A stretch of DNA of 64,000 nt, taken from assembly GCF_963676815.1 (NCBI RefSeq), contig NZ_OY781365.1:930001-994000 (forward strand), read 5' to 3'. Shown here one piece after another: positions 25,261 through 33,102 of the stretch. The number at the start of each line of letters is the position of its first letter. Position 1 is the stretch's first letter. The notes below the pieces were generated by a model. It was not told the DNA's origin. It made no database searches and saw nothing but the letters and a program-made list of their open reading frames with translations. The DNA is from an uncultured Draconibacterium sp. (GTDB lineage: Bacteria > Bacteroidota > Bacteroidia > Bacteroidales > Prolixibacteraceae). The translations under genes and the position numbers were made by a program.

Positions 25261-26123
25261 GGTTCGTAAATCACATTTTCTTTGCTGTTCAGCTTTTGGT
25301 TCTTCATTTTATTGGCATAACCAATGGGAGTCATTCCTCCCAATGAATCATGCGATCTTCTATTGTTGTAATCAAATATCCATCTTTCTGTTTCATTTCT
25401 GGCTTCATCCAACGATTGAAACAGGTAGGCATCCAATACTGCCCTGCGGTAGGTTCCGTTAAATCGCTCTACAAAAGCATTCTGTGTTGGCTTGCCTGGC
25501 TGGGTATATAAAAGTTCAATTCCTTGAAATTTGCTCCATTCTTTTAACAGCTCAGCAATAAACTCGGGGCCGTTATCCATCCTTATTTGTGATGGTTTGC
25601 CCCTGCGTTTTATCAAGTGATTCAGGACATAAACTACTTTATTGCTTCGGATGGAATGGTCAAGTTCAACATGGAGCGCTTCTCGGTTAAAGTCATCCAT
25701 AATATTGAAACTTTTTATCTTCCGTCCATTCTCCAGAGCATCGTGCATAAAATCAATCGACCAACAATTATTGATATTTTCGGGGATTACCAAAGGAACT
25801 TTTACCCTGGCAGGGAGCCTTTTCTTTACTTTCCTGCGCATATTCAGTTTCATCATGCAATAAACCCGATACACCCGCTTGTGGTTCCACTCATTGCCTT
25901 CCAGGCGTAATCGGCCATATGCCTTCCAAAAACCTTCTGTAGGGTGGTCTTTCGCTTTTATGGTAAGTGCATCAATTACCTCAGCATCGTCTTTTATCGA
26001 CTCGTAGTAATAAACGGAACGACTCATATTTAACACACGGCACGCCCTGCGGATGCCAACTGTTGGATTGATGCAAACTTCCTTTGCAATCTCTCTTTTT
26101 TCACAAGGCTTTAAAGCTTTTTT
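25245..26123 (-). CDS. IS3-family transposase, orfB part (DDE catalytic domain)
   Basis: This frame is entered from orfA by -1 frameshifting and encodes about 292 residues. It begins with an HTH_21-like region (KREIAKEVCINPTVGIRRAC), then the rve integrase core. The catalytic acids are visible as Asp in CWSIDFMHD, Asp in IRMDNGPEF and Glu in AFVERFNGTYRR. Independent initiation at the ATG at 26034-26036 would give a 263-aa protein without the full N-terminus, so the fused OrfAB is the likely transposase. The catalytic triad and the ends are intact, so the element could be active. Confidence 0.92.
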   Translation of the reverse strand, partial: KKALKPCEKREIAKEVCINPTVGIRRACRVLNMSRSVYYYESIKDDAEVIDALTIKAKDHPTEGFWKAYGRLRLEGNEWNHKRVYRVYCMMKLNMRRKVKKRLPARVKVPLVIPENINNCWSIDFMHDALENGRKIKSFNIMDDFNREALHVELDHSIRSNKVVYVLNHLIKRRGKPSQIRMDNGPEFIAELLKEWSKFQGIELLYTQPGKPTQNAFVERFNGTYRRAVLDAYLFQSLDEARNETERWIFDYNNRRSHDSLGGMTPIGYANKMKNQKLNSKENVIYEPVKGI

Positions 26124-26377
26124 TCGATAATCTCTTTGGCAAGTTTTAAATCAAGAGCTTGTTCGGCATACATCATTTTTAATTTGCGGTTCTCCTCTTC
26201 GAGTTCCTTGAGCCTTTTCAACTCTGTGGCTTCCATGCCGCCATATCGTTGCCGCCATTTGTAAAATGTAGCTCGGCTAACACTATGGTCACGAACAATT
26301 TCTTCTACGCTTTTGCCGTTTTCGTACTCCTTCAAAATCGAGGAGATTTGTTGTGGTGTAAATCTTTTCTTCTTCAT
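26111..26377 (-). CDS. IS3-family transposase, orfA part (helix-turn-helix)
   Basis: This 88-aa protein has a helix-turn-helix (RFTPQQISSILKEYENG, then VSRATFYKWRQRYGG) followed by a leucine-zipper-like helix (ELKRLKELEEENRKLKMM), the usual OrfA of the IS3 family. It ends at TAA right after the slippery run. It binds the element's ends and, when fused to OrfB, supplies DNA recognition. Confidence 0.93.
   Translation of the reverse strand: MKKKRFTPQQISSILKEYENGKSVEEIVRDHSVSRATFYKWRQRYGGMEATELKRLKELEEENRKLKMMYAEQALDLKLAKEIIEKKL
26117..26124 (-). promoter_or_regulatory. Programmed -1 frameshift site of the IS3 element
   Basis: On the minus strand the run AAAAAAAG sits six bases before the orfA stop (GAAAAAAAGCTTTAA). 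It contains the A-AAA-AAG heptamer. Slipping back one base joins orfA to an open frame that reads KALKPCEKREIAKEVC and continues into orfB. Confidence 0.75.
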
Positions 26378-26401
26378 CTTCTAACAGTTCAAAATTAACG
26401 T

Positions 26402-26962
26402 TTATTTGTCTACTTTTAAACTGTCCTTTTTTTGGGGAAGCTTACAATGGCTTGAAATTTTAATTAGGAAATAATTCTTTAAACTATCATTTAGGCTAAT
26501 TCCATTGGTGTCAATCAACAATACAGGGTCATCATTTTCATAGTTATTTATTACTGCAGTTTTAATAGAATCTCTTAAAATTTTGATAGTATTTTGTAAC
26601 GTGTCAATTTTGAGGTTCTGAGATGCAAAAGCTTTTGATAAGTTTTTAAAAAGATTTGTATTGCTTGAATCAATTCCTTGCTTTATTCCATTGGCAATAA
26701 TTGAGTCTCTAAAATTTCGCTCTGTTTTTATAATAAAATCTTTATTCGAGTCAGAATTCTGACTGTTAATTTCTTGCAAAATCAATGTGACTGTAATAGT
26801 AATTAAAAGGAAAAAAACTTTTCGTCCTCTTGAGGTTAATTGATTCCAGATTTTATTATTTCTACTTTCAGTTAATTTCCCTTTTGTTGTAAGAAAAGTC
26901 AAATATCCTGTCAGGAATGCTAAAAGGATTACAAAAACAATATTTGAAATTTCAAATTTCAT
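26402..26962 (-). pseudogene. Small membrane protein gene truncated at its 3' end by the IS3 element
   Basis: Native codons run from ATG 26962 to 26447 (172 residues). The last 14 residues and the stop are read from inside the IS3 end. The product has two membrane helices at about 6-26 and 49-66, then a polar helical tail with spaced Asn/Lys/Asp (DTLQNTIKILRDSIK), possibly a coiled coil. No family is recognised. The adjacent IS481 element starts about 38 bp upstream of its start codon, so its promoter may also be gone. It is not the other half of the lipoprotein at 24537. Confidence 0.65.
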
Positions 26963-26998
26963 AAAAACTTAGATAATATGTAATTTTTTAAATGTTCG

Positions 26999-28297
26999 TT
27001 AAGGCACATAGTTTACAAAGTTAAAGTCACATCCTTTACACTATTCTCGGACTTAACCTTGTTGTTGATTCTTTATAAGTTAAATCATTTTGATTAAAGT
27101 ATCCTAAAAGTACATTTCTGAAAAATACCTTCCAAACATCGTTTCCGATTTCTATAGCAGCGACGTATTTTCCAGTTAAAGCACGGGATAAATACACCCA
27201 GTAATACGACTTCCATCTTATTGCACCACTTTTGGTTACATACATCACTTTCATGCCAGGAGAATAGGTCCATTCTTTAATTCTCTCGGGGAATGGTTTG
27301 TTTGATCGTATATGCACCTCTGCCGGTGTCATCATGTCTAAAGCTTCATGTGGCCTAACGTTATTATACTCCTTCACAAAAGCATTTAATGTGCGTTGTT
27401 GTGTCTTTAAATCAAATGCTGATGGCATAGCGCAAGATGCCTTTAGATCGCGGTGCATTCGTTCATGTCTTCCGTTCTGTTCGGGATGCGATGGATCCGA
27501 GAATACGGGTAAAATCCCCAGTTCAATAAACCAATATGACAACCTCGAGAAACGCTGTATTGAGGTTGCAGCAGCAAATGGAGAGCCGTTGTCAGTATGT
27601 ACCTGTTTTGGAAGTCCAAACATCCTGAAAACCCTAGTAAACTCTTTCTTTACGGATTTCAAGTCTTCATGTAAATGAGCTTTGGCAGAGAACAAAAAAC
27701 GGCTTCTTGAGTCTGCAATGGTCAAAGGGTGACAGTATATTTTATTGCCCATTTTAAACTTTCCTTTATAGTCGGCACTCCATACCTCATTACACTGTTG
27801 TGGATCAAAAATAGGGTAGGTAGGCTTTATCCTCCTTAACCTTTTTTGAGGTTGCACCAGACCGTTTTTTTTCAGGATATTGTGTACTGTAACCACCGAT
27901 GGAATTTGATTTTCTGTAAAGTCGTTAAACAACAAAACCCTTAGTTTTTTTGCCCCCCAGGTCTTGTGTCTTTCTTTCAATTTTAAAACTTTATCCACCA
28001 CTTTAGGGTCTGTTTGGTTGGGATGGTGTATTGGCGCTTTAGAATCGTCCAATAGACCTTCTAACCCAAATTTTTCATACTTGTTAATCAGTTTGTACGC
28101 TGTCGGCCTTGAAATTTCAAAAACCCGGCATAATTCTGAAATGGAATATTTTTGAGAGTTCCATTCACAGATAAATTCAATTTTTTGTTCCATAGTTGTT
28201 GTTTCTTTCCAAGGCATAATGATCTTTTTTTTGATCAATTTACGACTTCAAAAAGTGTAAACTATGTCCCTTTAACTTTGTAAAGGATGTCCCTTTA
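26999..28297 (-). mobile_element. IS481-type insertion sequence
   Basis: Approximate ends come from inverted repeats of about 45 bp: plus strand from 27001 AAGGCACATAGTTTACAAAG, and minus strand from about 28295 AAGGGACATCCTTTACAAAG, both continuing TTAAAG then a second ACAT..TTTACACT copy. Each end thus carries two subterminal copies of a 23-bp unit, probably transposase binding sites. One intact transposase gene lies inside. No clear target duplication was found, and the exact outer bases are uncertain by a few nucleotides. Confidence 0.8.
27036..28217 (-). CDS. IS481-family DDE transposase
   Basis: The 393-aa product starts at ATG 28217 (MPWKETTTMEQK); a longer frame would need TTG. An N-terminal helix-turn-helix (ISELCRVFEISRPTAYKLINKYE) is followed by a second HTH-like segment and the rve core, with catalytic Asp in VWSADYKGKF, Asp in VHTDNGSPF and Glu in the HERMHRDLKA helix. 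A C-terminal beta domain follows. All three catalytic acids are present and the frame is unbroken. Confidence 0.93.
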   Translation of the reverse strand: MPWKETTTMEQKIEFICEWNSQKYSISELCRVFEISRPTAYKLINKYEKFGLEGLLDDSKAPIHHPNQTDPKVVDKVLKLKERHKTWGAKKLRVLLFNDFTENQIPSVVTVHNILKKNGLVQPQKRLRRIKPTYPIFDPQQCNEVWSADYKGKFKMGNKIYCHPLTIADSRSRFLFSAKAHLHEDLKSVKKEFTRVFRMFGLPKQVHTDNGSPFAAATSIQRFSRLSYWFIELGILPVFSDPSHPEQNGRHERMHRDLKASCAMPSAFDLKTQQRTLNAFVKEYNNVRPHEALDMMTPAEVHIRSNKPFPERIKEWTYSPGMKVMYVTKSGAIRWKSYYWVYLSRALTGKYVAAIEIGNDVWKVFFRNVLLGYFNQNDLTYKESTTRLSPRIV

Positions 28298-28312
28298 TCA
28301 TACCAAATTACC

Positions 28313-28450
28313 CCTAACGGTCACTTGTATGTGTTCGGGCGGTCACGGTGTAATCGGGAGTGTCAGACCCGCAGGAAAGTGGGCGCAAGGTCTGACTTGG
28401 TCAGACCGCTATACCCCCCGCCTGCCATATACAATTTGTTGTGTGTAGTA
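28313..28450 (-). repeat. attC-like imperfect palindrome downstream of the 28458 gene
   Basis: Read on the minus strand, this G+C-richer stretch opens ACACAACAAATTGTATATGGC and closes GTTAGGGG about 138 bp later. Its two arms pair imperfectly: TTGTATATGGCAGGCGG against the complement arm TTGTATGTGTTCGGGCGG. Inside is a perfect hairpin GGTCTGAC-CAA-GTCAGACC. Long bulged palindromes ending in GTTAGG right after a lone gene are the layout of integron attC sites. The core does not match GTTRRRY exactly and no integrase gene is in the window. Confidence 0.4.
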
Positions 28451-28457
28451 CTTTTTT

Positions 28458-29042
28458 TTATTTTGAAATTTGTAATCCTTCATATTTTGAAATATCACTA
28501 ATAACTGATAAAACCATATCTAAAGTCCTTACATTATCTTCGTTATCATATAAAAATTTGTTTCTTGACTTACATTTTATTGCTAAATCACCATGCTTGT
28601 CAAGGTATAGACTAACAATTAAGTTACTATCCTTTCTACCTCGGTAAATGTTATATTCTCGAACCAGAGTAAGCGACTTATTAAGAAACCACCCCAATGT
28701 TAAGTCACGTTTCCAGAATAGTATATTTTCAATAGATTTTGTAATTAACACTAATTGCTTATATGATATTTTTGTATTTAACGTGTACTTGATGACAGGA
28801 CATGGAAACCCCCATGATGCATATTTTCTGAAAGGAAGCTTAATCGCTCTTTCTCTAATTTTTTCTCTTTTTGTTACCTCCTGAGTGAGTTTGTCAATTT
28901 CATGAATTTGATAATCGTTTTCACTCATTAGTAAAATAAGTTCATCAATCTCATGAGTGGCTAATTTTTTATAATCAGAGAATAATGCGTCTATTTTTTC
29001 TTTTTCAGATTTATATATTGGGCTTTCTCCTTGTCTCATCAT
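28458..29042 (-). CDS. Hypothetical protein, possible cassette gene
   Basis: This 194-aa soluble protein has no signal peptide. The first 70 residues are charged and helical (SEKEKIDALFSDYKKL), with no family recognised. The C-terminal half is basic and beta/alpha (LDKHGDLAIKCKSRNKF). Base use is more A/T-rich than the neighbouring housekeeping genes. It is flanked by inverted copies of TAnTACACACAAC at 28438-28450 and 29092-29104, one copy being part of the attC-like element. It has no same-strand partner nearby. Lateral acquisition is likely, function unknown. Confidence 0.6.
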   Translation of the reverse strand: MMRQGESPIYKSEKEKIDALFSDYKKLATHEIDELILLMSENDYQIHEIDKLTQEVTKREKIRERAIKLPFRKYASWGFPCPVIKYTLNTKISYKQLVLITKSIENILFWKRDLTLGWFLNKSLTLVREYNIYRGRKDSNLIVSLYLDKHGDLAIKCKSRNKFLYDNEDNVRTLDMVLSVISDISKYEGLQISK

Positions 29043-29366
29043 TTATTCTCTATATTCTTTGGGCTTTTCATATTGTTGCTGGCTTTCTTAGTATTACACA
29101 CAACTAGTATATAACATCACCAGGTAATGTTATTTTCCTTATATCATTTTTATTAGTGTTGTTATCCGCCCAAAATGGATGTATAACAAAACTTATTATG
29201 CTTAGTACTTTTTTTGCTGTTATTTCAGGGTGCGTATTCACGGTTTAAATCTTTAGTGCATTAAAGCTAATTATAATTTTCAGGTTTTGAGCGCTTAGGT
29301 GCTAAAAACTATTAACATAAGCCTTTGCGTGGTGGGTAGCGAAGATAAATAACGGTTGAGATGCCT

Positions 29367-29628
29367 GTTTTACGCACAAAACATGAAAAAAAAATCTGAG
29401 AATGGATCTTTTACAAATAAAACAGGCATTTGAATTTTCAAAATGGGCATTTTACGCATAAAATATGAATCTCAACTTTCTGGATTGTTGTTTTGTGCAC
29501 AAAACATGAAAAAAAATTTTCAAAATGGATGTTTTGCAAATAAAACGAGCATTTGAATTTTCAAAATCGACATTTTATGCATAAAATATGAATCTTAACC
29601 ATTGGGATTGTTGTTTTGCCTGCAAATC
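29367..29628. repeat. Seven A/T-rich palindromes phased at exactly 41 bp
   Basis: Sixteen-base palindromes of consensus RTTTTRYGCAYAAAAY start at 29367, 29408, 29449, 29490, 29531, 29572 and 29613, a constant 41-bp step. Two are perfect (GTTTTGTGCACAAAAC at 29490, ATTTTATGCATAAAAT at 29572). Spacers of 25 bp alternate in three types, giving a 123-bp higher period. The rest of 29043-29714 is A/T-rich with no gene seen. The array ends 21 bp before the candidate promoter of the 29715 gene. Confidence 0.85.
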
Positions 29629-29649
29629 ATAAAAAATATTGGTTAAGTA

Positions 29650-29679
29650 TTGCCTTTTTGAACGAATGGCCGTAAATTG
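29650..29679 (+). promoter_or_regulatory. Candidate promoter of the 29715 gene
   Basis: TTG at 29650-29652, 20 bp, then TAAATTG at 29673-29679, one base short of consensus. The start codon is 35 nt beyond. Confidence 0.4.
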
Positions 29680-29714
29680 AAAGTCCTAAATAGTAACCTT
29701 TAAATAAATTAATC

Positions 29715-30464
29715 ATGTTAAACAAAATTCGTTACTCCTATTTCACACTGGCAGCATTAACTGCTTTGGTTCAAAAAATCGTTAATCTTTTAAGTGCACA
29801 ACTTCCCGAACACCAAATGGTGCAAACTATTTTAACACGTTTTCAGCCCCAGTTGCAAACAGCCCTTCAGGCCATTGGAAGCACGATTAAACAACCGCTT
29901 ACCGAAATTGTAACAGCAGCCGATTTGCGCCGCGATAATACTTTTCGCTCGTTACGCGACACGATTAAAGCTGGTTTGCGCCGCCAAAACGAAGCTTACC
30001 GTGCCGCCTGCGAAGCTCTTTGGATTGAATTTGAGAAAAACGGGCTACAGTTGTATACTATCCCGCGCGATACCGAAACCGCAGCCATTAACAGTTTGCT
30101 GGCCGATCTGCAAAAACCTGAACATGCCCCTCACCTGGCTACTACCAACATCACCGATTGGGTTACCGAGCTTGATAACGATAACCAGGCATACGTTGCC
30201 GCTTCGGCACAACGCAGTGCAGAACGCTCGGCCGACGATACCGTACGTGATGCCGAAGCATTTAAAGACCTGAAAACATCGCTCGAGTTGTTGGAGAATA
30301 TCCTGAATACAATGGTAGCGATGAATGACCCTCGTGGTATTGATACCATAGTTGCAGAAATATCGCAATACATTACCGAAGCCAACACCGCCGCCAAACA
30401 AGGCCAAAGCACCACCGAAGATGAAGATGAAGAGCCTGTAGATCCTCCGGTTCAACCGAGTTAG
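29715..30464 (+). CDS. Helical protein, probably DUF6261 family
   Basis: This 249-aa protein is almost entirely helical, with no signal peptide or membrane segment, and has a Thr/Glu/Asp/Pro-rich C-terminal tail (STTEDEDEEPVDPPVQPS). Length, the opening LNKIRYSYFTLAALTAL and the repeated LRxxxKAxLRRQNxAYRAA helices recall DUF6261 proteins of Bacteroidota. The match is from memory. Function is unknown. It sits between a 41-bp phased palindrome array upstream and the 170-bp REP-like arrays, which begin 7 bp after its stop, so its 3' UTR is the repeat. Confidence 0.65.
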   Translation: MLNKIRYSYFTLAALTALVQKIVNLLSAQLPEHQMVQTILTRFQPQLQTALQAIGSTIKQPLTEIVTAADLRRDNTFRSLRDTIKAGLRRQNEAYRAACEALWIEFEKNGLQLYTIPRDTETAAINSLLADLQKPEHAPHLATTNITDWVTELDNDNQAYVAASAQRSAERSADDTVRDAEAFKDLKTSLELLENILNTMVAMNDPRGIDTIVAEISQYITEANTAAKQGQSTTEDEDEEPVDPPVQPS

Positions 30465-30470
30465 ATAAAT

Positions 30471-31480
30471 GAACTCACCCTGATCGGAACAAGTTCCGAT
30501 CTGTCCCTCTCTGCTGCCGCAAAGAGGGAATTTGCTTTTAGGCTGCGATGTACACATTTTGTAGCGAAGTTGTTTGAAATTCCGGCCAATCGTCCCTCTT
30601 TATGAAGTAGAGAGGGATATGTGGGTGAGTAAACATAAATGAACTCTCCCTGATCGGAACAAGTTCCGATCTGTCCCTCTCTGCTACCGCAAAGAGGGAA
30701 TTTGCTTTTAGGCTGCGATGTACTTATTTTGTAGCGAAGTTGTTTGAAATTCCGGCCAATCGTCCCTCTTTATGAAATAGAGAGGGATATGTGGGTGAGT
30801 AAACATAAATGAACTCTCCCTGATCGGAACAAGTTCCGATCTGTCCCTCTCTGCTACCGCAAAGAGGGAATGAGCTTTGAGGCTACGATGTACTTATTTT
30901 GTAGCGAAGTTGTTTGAAAATCCGGCTGATCGTCCCTCTTTATGAAGTAGAGAGGGAGACGTGGGTGAGTAAACGTAAATAGACTCACCCTGATTGGAAC
31001 AAGTTCCGATCTGTCCCTCTCTGCTACCGCAAAGAGGGAATTTGCTTTTAGGCTGCGATGTACACATTTTGTAGCGAAGTTGTTTGAAAATCCGGCTGAT
31101 CGTCCCTCTTTATGAAATAGAGAGGGAGACGTGGGTGAGTAAACGTAAATAGACTCTCCCTGATCGGAACAAGTTCCGATCTGTCCCTCTCTGCTGCCGC
31201 AAAGAGGGAATGAGCTTTGAGGCTGCGATGTACTTATTTTGTAGCGAAGTTGTTTGAAAATCCGGCCGATCGTCCCTCTTTATGAAATAGAGAGGGAGAC
31301 GTGGGTGAGTAAACGTAAATGAACTCTCCCTGATCGGAACAAGTTCCGATCTGTCCCTCTCTGCTACCGCAAAGAGGGAATGAGCATTGAGGCTGCGATG
31401 TACTTACTTTGTAGCGAAGTTGTTTGAAAATCCGGCTGATCGTCCCTCTTTTTGGAAAAGAGAGGGAGACGAGGGTGAGT
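30471..31480. repeat. REP-like array, six 170-bp units
   Basis: Units start at 30471, 30641, 30811, 30981, 31151 and 31321. Each opens ACTCWCCCTGATC and closes GGGTGAGT, an inverted outer pair. Inside are a palindrome GATCGGAAC-AA-GTTCCGATC, a hairpin TCCCTCT ... AGAGGGA over CTGCTGCCGCAA, a conserved middle (TTTTGTAGCGAAGTTGTTTG) and a second hairpin TCCCTCTTTATGAARTAGAGAGGGA. Units differ at a few per cent of positions, with linkers AAACRTAAAT. Long minus-strand frames across it are repeat-coded and not genes. Confidence 0.92.
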
Positions 31481-31493
31481 AAGAAATGCAATT

Positions 31494-31877
31494 ATGAGCG
31501 AAGAAGATACTCCAATACGAAGAGCACGAAAACTGCGTAAGGGAATGACCAAAGAAGAAAAGCTTCTTTGGCAACAACTAAGAAACAGGAAATTTCTTGG
31601 CCTAAAGTTTTTACGTCAGCACCCGATTATCTATGATCGTGTTAATTACCAACCACTCTATTTTATTCCTGATTTTTATTGTGCAGAGAAGAAATTAGTG
31701 ATTGAACTGGATGGAAAGATTCACGATTTCCAAAAGCAAAAAGATCAAGATCGGGAAGGAATATTGAAAGATATGGGTTTAACCATATTAAGGATTAGGA
31801 ACGAAGATGTTAATTCTGACATTGTTGAGGTTCTGCATCGAATAAAAGAATTTATTCAGAAAATGAACTCTCCCTGA
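31494..31877 (+). CDS. DUF559 / Vsr-like PD-(D/E)XK endonuclease-domain protein, copy 1
   Basis: The 127-aa product has a basic N-terminal helix (RRARKLRKGMTKEEKLLWQQLR) followed by the DUF559 core: FLRQHPIIYDRV, then PDFYC and VIELDGKIHD as the PD...ExD nuclease pair, then DREGILKDMGLTILRIRNEDV. The fold is the restriction-endonuclease/Vsr type. Activity on DNA is inferred from the family. The gene replaces the 10-bp linker between two REP-like units. Its last codons (MNSP, stop) are read from the next repeat. Copy 2 at 32719 has the same protein sequence. Confidence 0.9.
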   Translation: MSEEDTPIRRARKLRKGMTKEEKLLWQQLRNRKFLGLKFLRQHPIIYDRVNYQPLYFIPDFYCAEKKLVIELDGKIHDFQKQKDQDREGILKDMGLTILRIRNEDVNSDIVEVLHRIKEFIQKMNSP

Positions 31878-32705
31878 TCTGAACTAGTTCCGATCTGTCC
31901 CTCTCTGCTGCCGCAAAGAGGGAATTTGCTTTTAGGCTACGATGTACACATTTTGTAGCGAAGTTGTTTGAAAATCCGGCCGATCGTCCCTCTTTATGAA
32001 ATAGAGAGGGAGACGTGGGTGAGTAAACGTAAATAGACTCTCCCTGATCGGAACAAGTTCCGACCTGTCCCTCTCTGCTGCCGCAAAGAGGGAATGAGCT
32101 TTTAGGCTGCGATGTACTTATTTTGTAGCGAAGTTGTTTGAAATTCCGGCCAATCGTCCCTCTTTATGAAATAGAGAGGGAGACGTGGGTGAGTAAACGT
32201 AAATGAACTCTCCCTGATCGGAACAAGTTCCGATCTGTCCCTCTCTACTGCCGCAAAGAGGGAATGAGCTTTGAGGCTACGATGTACACATTTTGTAGCG
32301 AAGTTGTTTGAAATTCCGGCCAATCGTCCCTCTTTATGAAATAGAGAGGGAGACGTGGGTGAGTAAACGTAAATGAACTCTCCCTGATAGGAACAAGTTC
32401 CGATCTGTCCCTCTCTACTGCCGCAAAGAGGGAATGAGCTTTGAGGCTACGATGTACACATTTTGTAGCGAAGTTGTTTGAAATTCCGGCCAATCGTCCC
32501 TCTTTATGAAATAGAGAGGGATATGAGGGTGAGTAAACATAAATAGAACTCACCCTGATCGGAACAAGTTCCGACCTGTCCCTCTCTGCTGCCGCAAAGA
32601 GGGAATGAGCTTTTAGGCTACGATGTACACATTTTGTAGCGAAGTTGTTTGAAATTCCGGCTGATCGTCCCTCTTTATGAAGTAGAGAGGGAGACGTGGG
32701 TGAGT
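31865..32705. repeat. REP-like array, five units between the two DUF559 genes
   Basis: Units start at 31865, 32035, 32205, 32375 and 32546 with the same internal order as the first array. The unit directly after the gene carries the variant palindrome GATCTGAACTAGTTCCGATC, also found after gene copy 2 and nowhere else. Confidence 0.92.
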
Positions 32706-32718
32706 AAGAAATGCAATT

Positions 32719-33102
32719 ATGAGCGAAGAAGATACTCCAATACGAAGAGCACGAAAACTGCGTAAGGGAATGACCAAAGAAGAAAAGCTTCTTTGGCAAC
32801 AACTAAGAAACAGGAAATTTCTTGGCCTAAAGTTTTTACGTCAGCACCCGATTATCTATGATCGTGTTAATTACCAACCACTCTATTTTATTCCTGATTT
32901 TTATTGTGCAGAGAAGAAATTAGTGATTGAACTGGATGGAAAGATTCACGATTTCCAAAAGCAAAAAGATCAAGATCGGGAAGGAATATTGAAAGATATG
33001 GGTTTAACCATATTAAGGATCAGGAACGAAGATGTTAATTCTGACATTGTTGAGGTTCTGCATCGAATAAAAGAATTTATTCAGAAAATGAACTCTCCCT
33101 GA
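32719..33102 (+). CDS. DUF559 / Vsr-like endonuclease-domain protein, copy 2
   Basis: The protein is identical to copy 1. On the DNA a T/C difference was noticed at about 33020 (AGGATTAGG against AGGATCAGG), so the duplication is recent or the copies are kept uniform. The same 13-nt leader (AAGAAATGCAATT) precedes both starts and both stops lie in the following repeat. The distance between copies is 1225 bp. As with copy 1, the nuclease residues (PDF, ELDG, H) are intact. Confidence 0.9.
   Translation: MSEEDTPIRRARKLRKGMTKEEKLLWQQLRNRKFLGLKFLRQHPIIYDRVNYQPLYFIPDFYCAEKKLVIELDGKIHDFQKQKDQDREGILKDMGLTILRIRNEDVNSDIVEVLHRIKEFIQKMNSP

Larger units (their letters stand above)
25122..26446 (-). mobile_element. 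IS3-family insertion sequence, apparently complete
   Basis: The 1325-bp element has imperfect terminal inverted repeats. The left end (plus strand from 25122) reads TGTAAGCTTCCCC, five bases, then AGGAC. The right end (minus strand from 26446) reads the same TGTAAGCTTCCCC, spacer, AGGAC, and similarity continues through TTTAAAA and TAGA. Ends are TG...CA. It encodes orfA and orfB in overlapping frames joined by a slippery site. Flanks are GATAC on the left and ATGGC on the right, so no target-site duplication is present. Confidence 0.88.

Noticed and set aside
24537..26962. The two genes flanking the IS3 element as halves of one interrupted gene
   Set aside because: One is a lipoprotein missing only its signal; the other is a two-helix membrane protein with its own start. 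The junction frames and flanks do not match, and no target duplication is seen.
32245..32802. A long minus-strand frame (185 codons) across the REP-like array, and similar frames at 31234-31491 and 32102-32323
   Set aside because: They translate the 170-bp repeat over and over (SPSLFHKEGRSAG and similar) with no start context or signal; a repeat that is not a multiple of three stays open by chance here.
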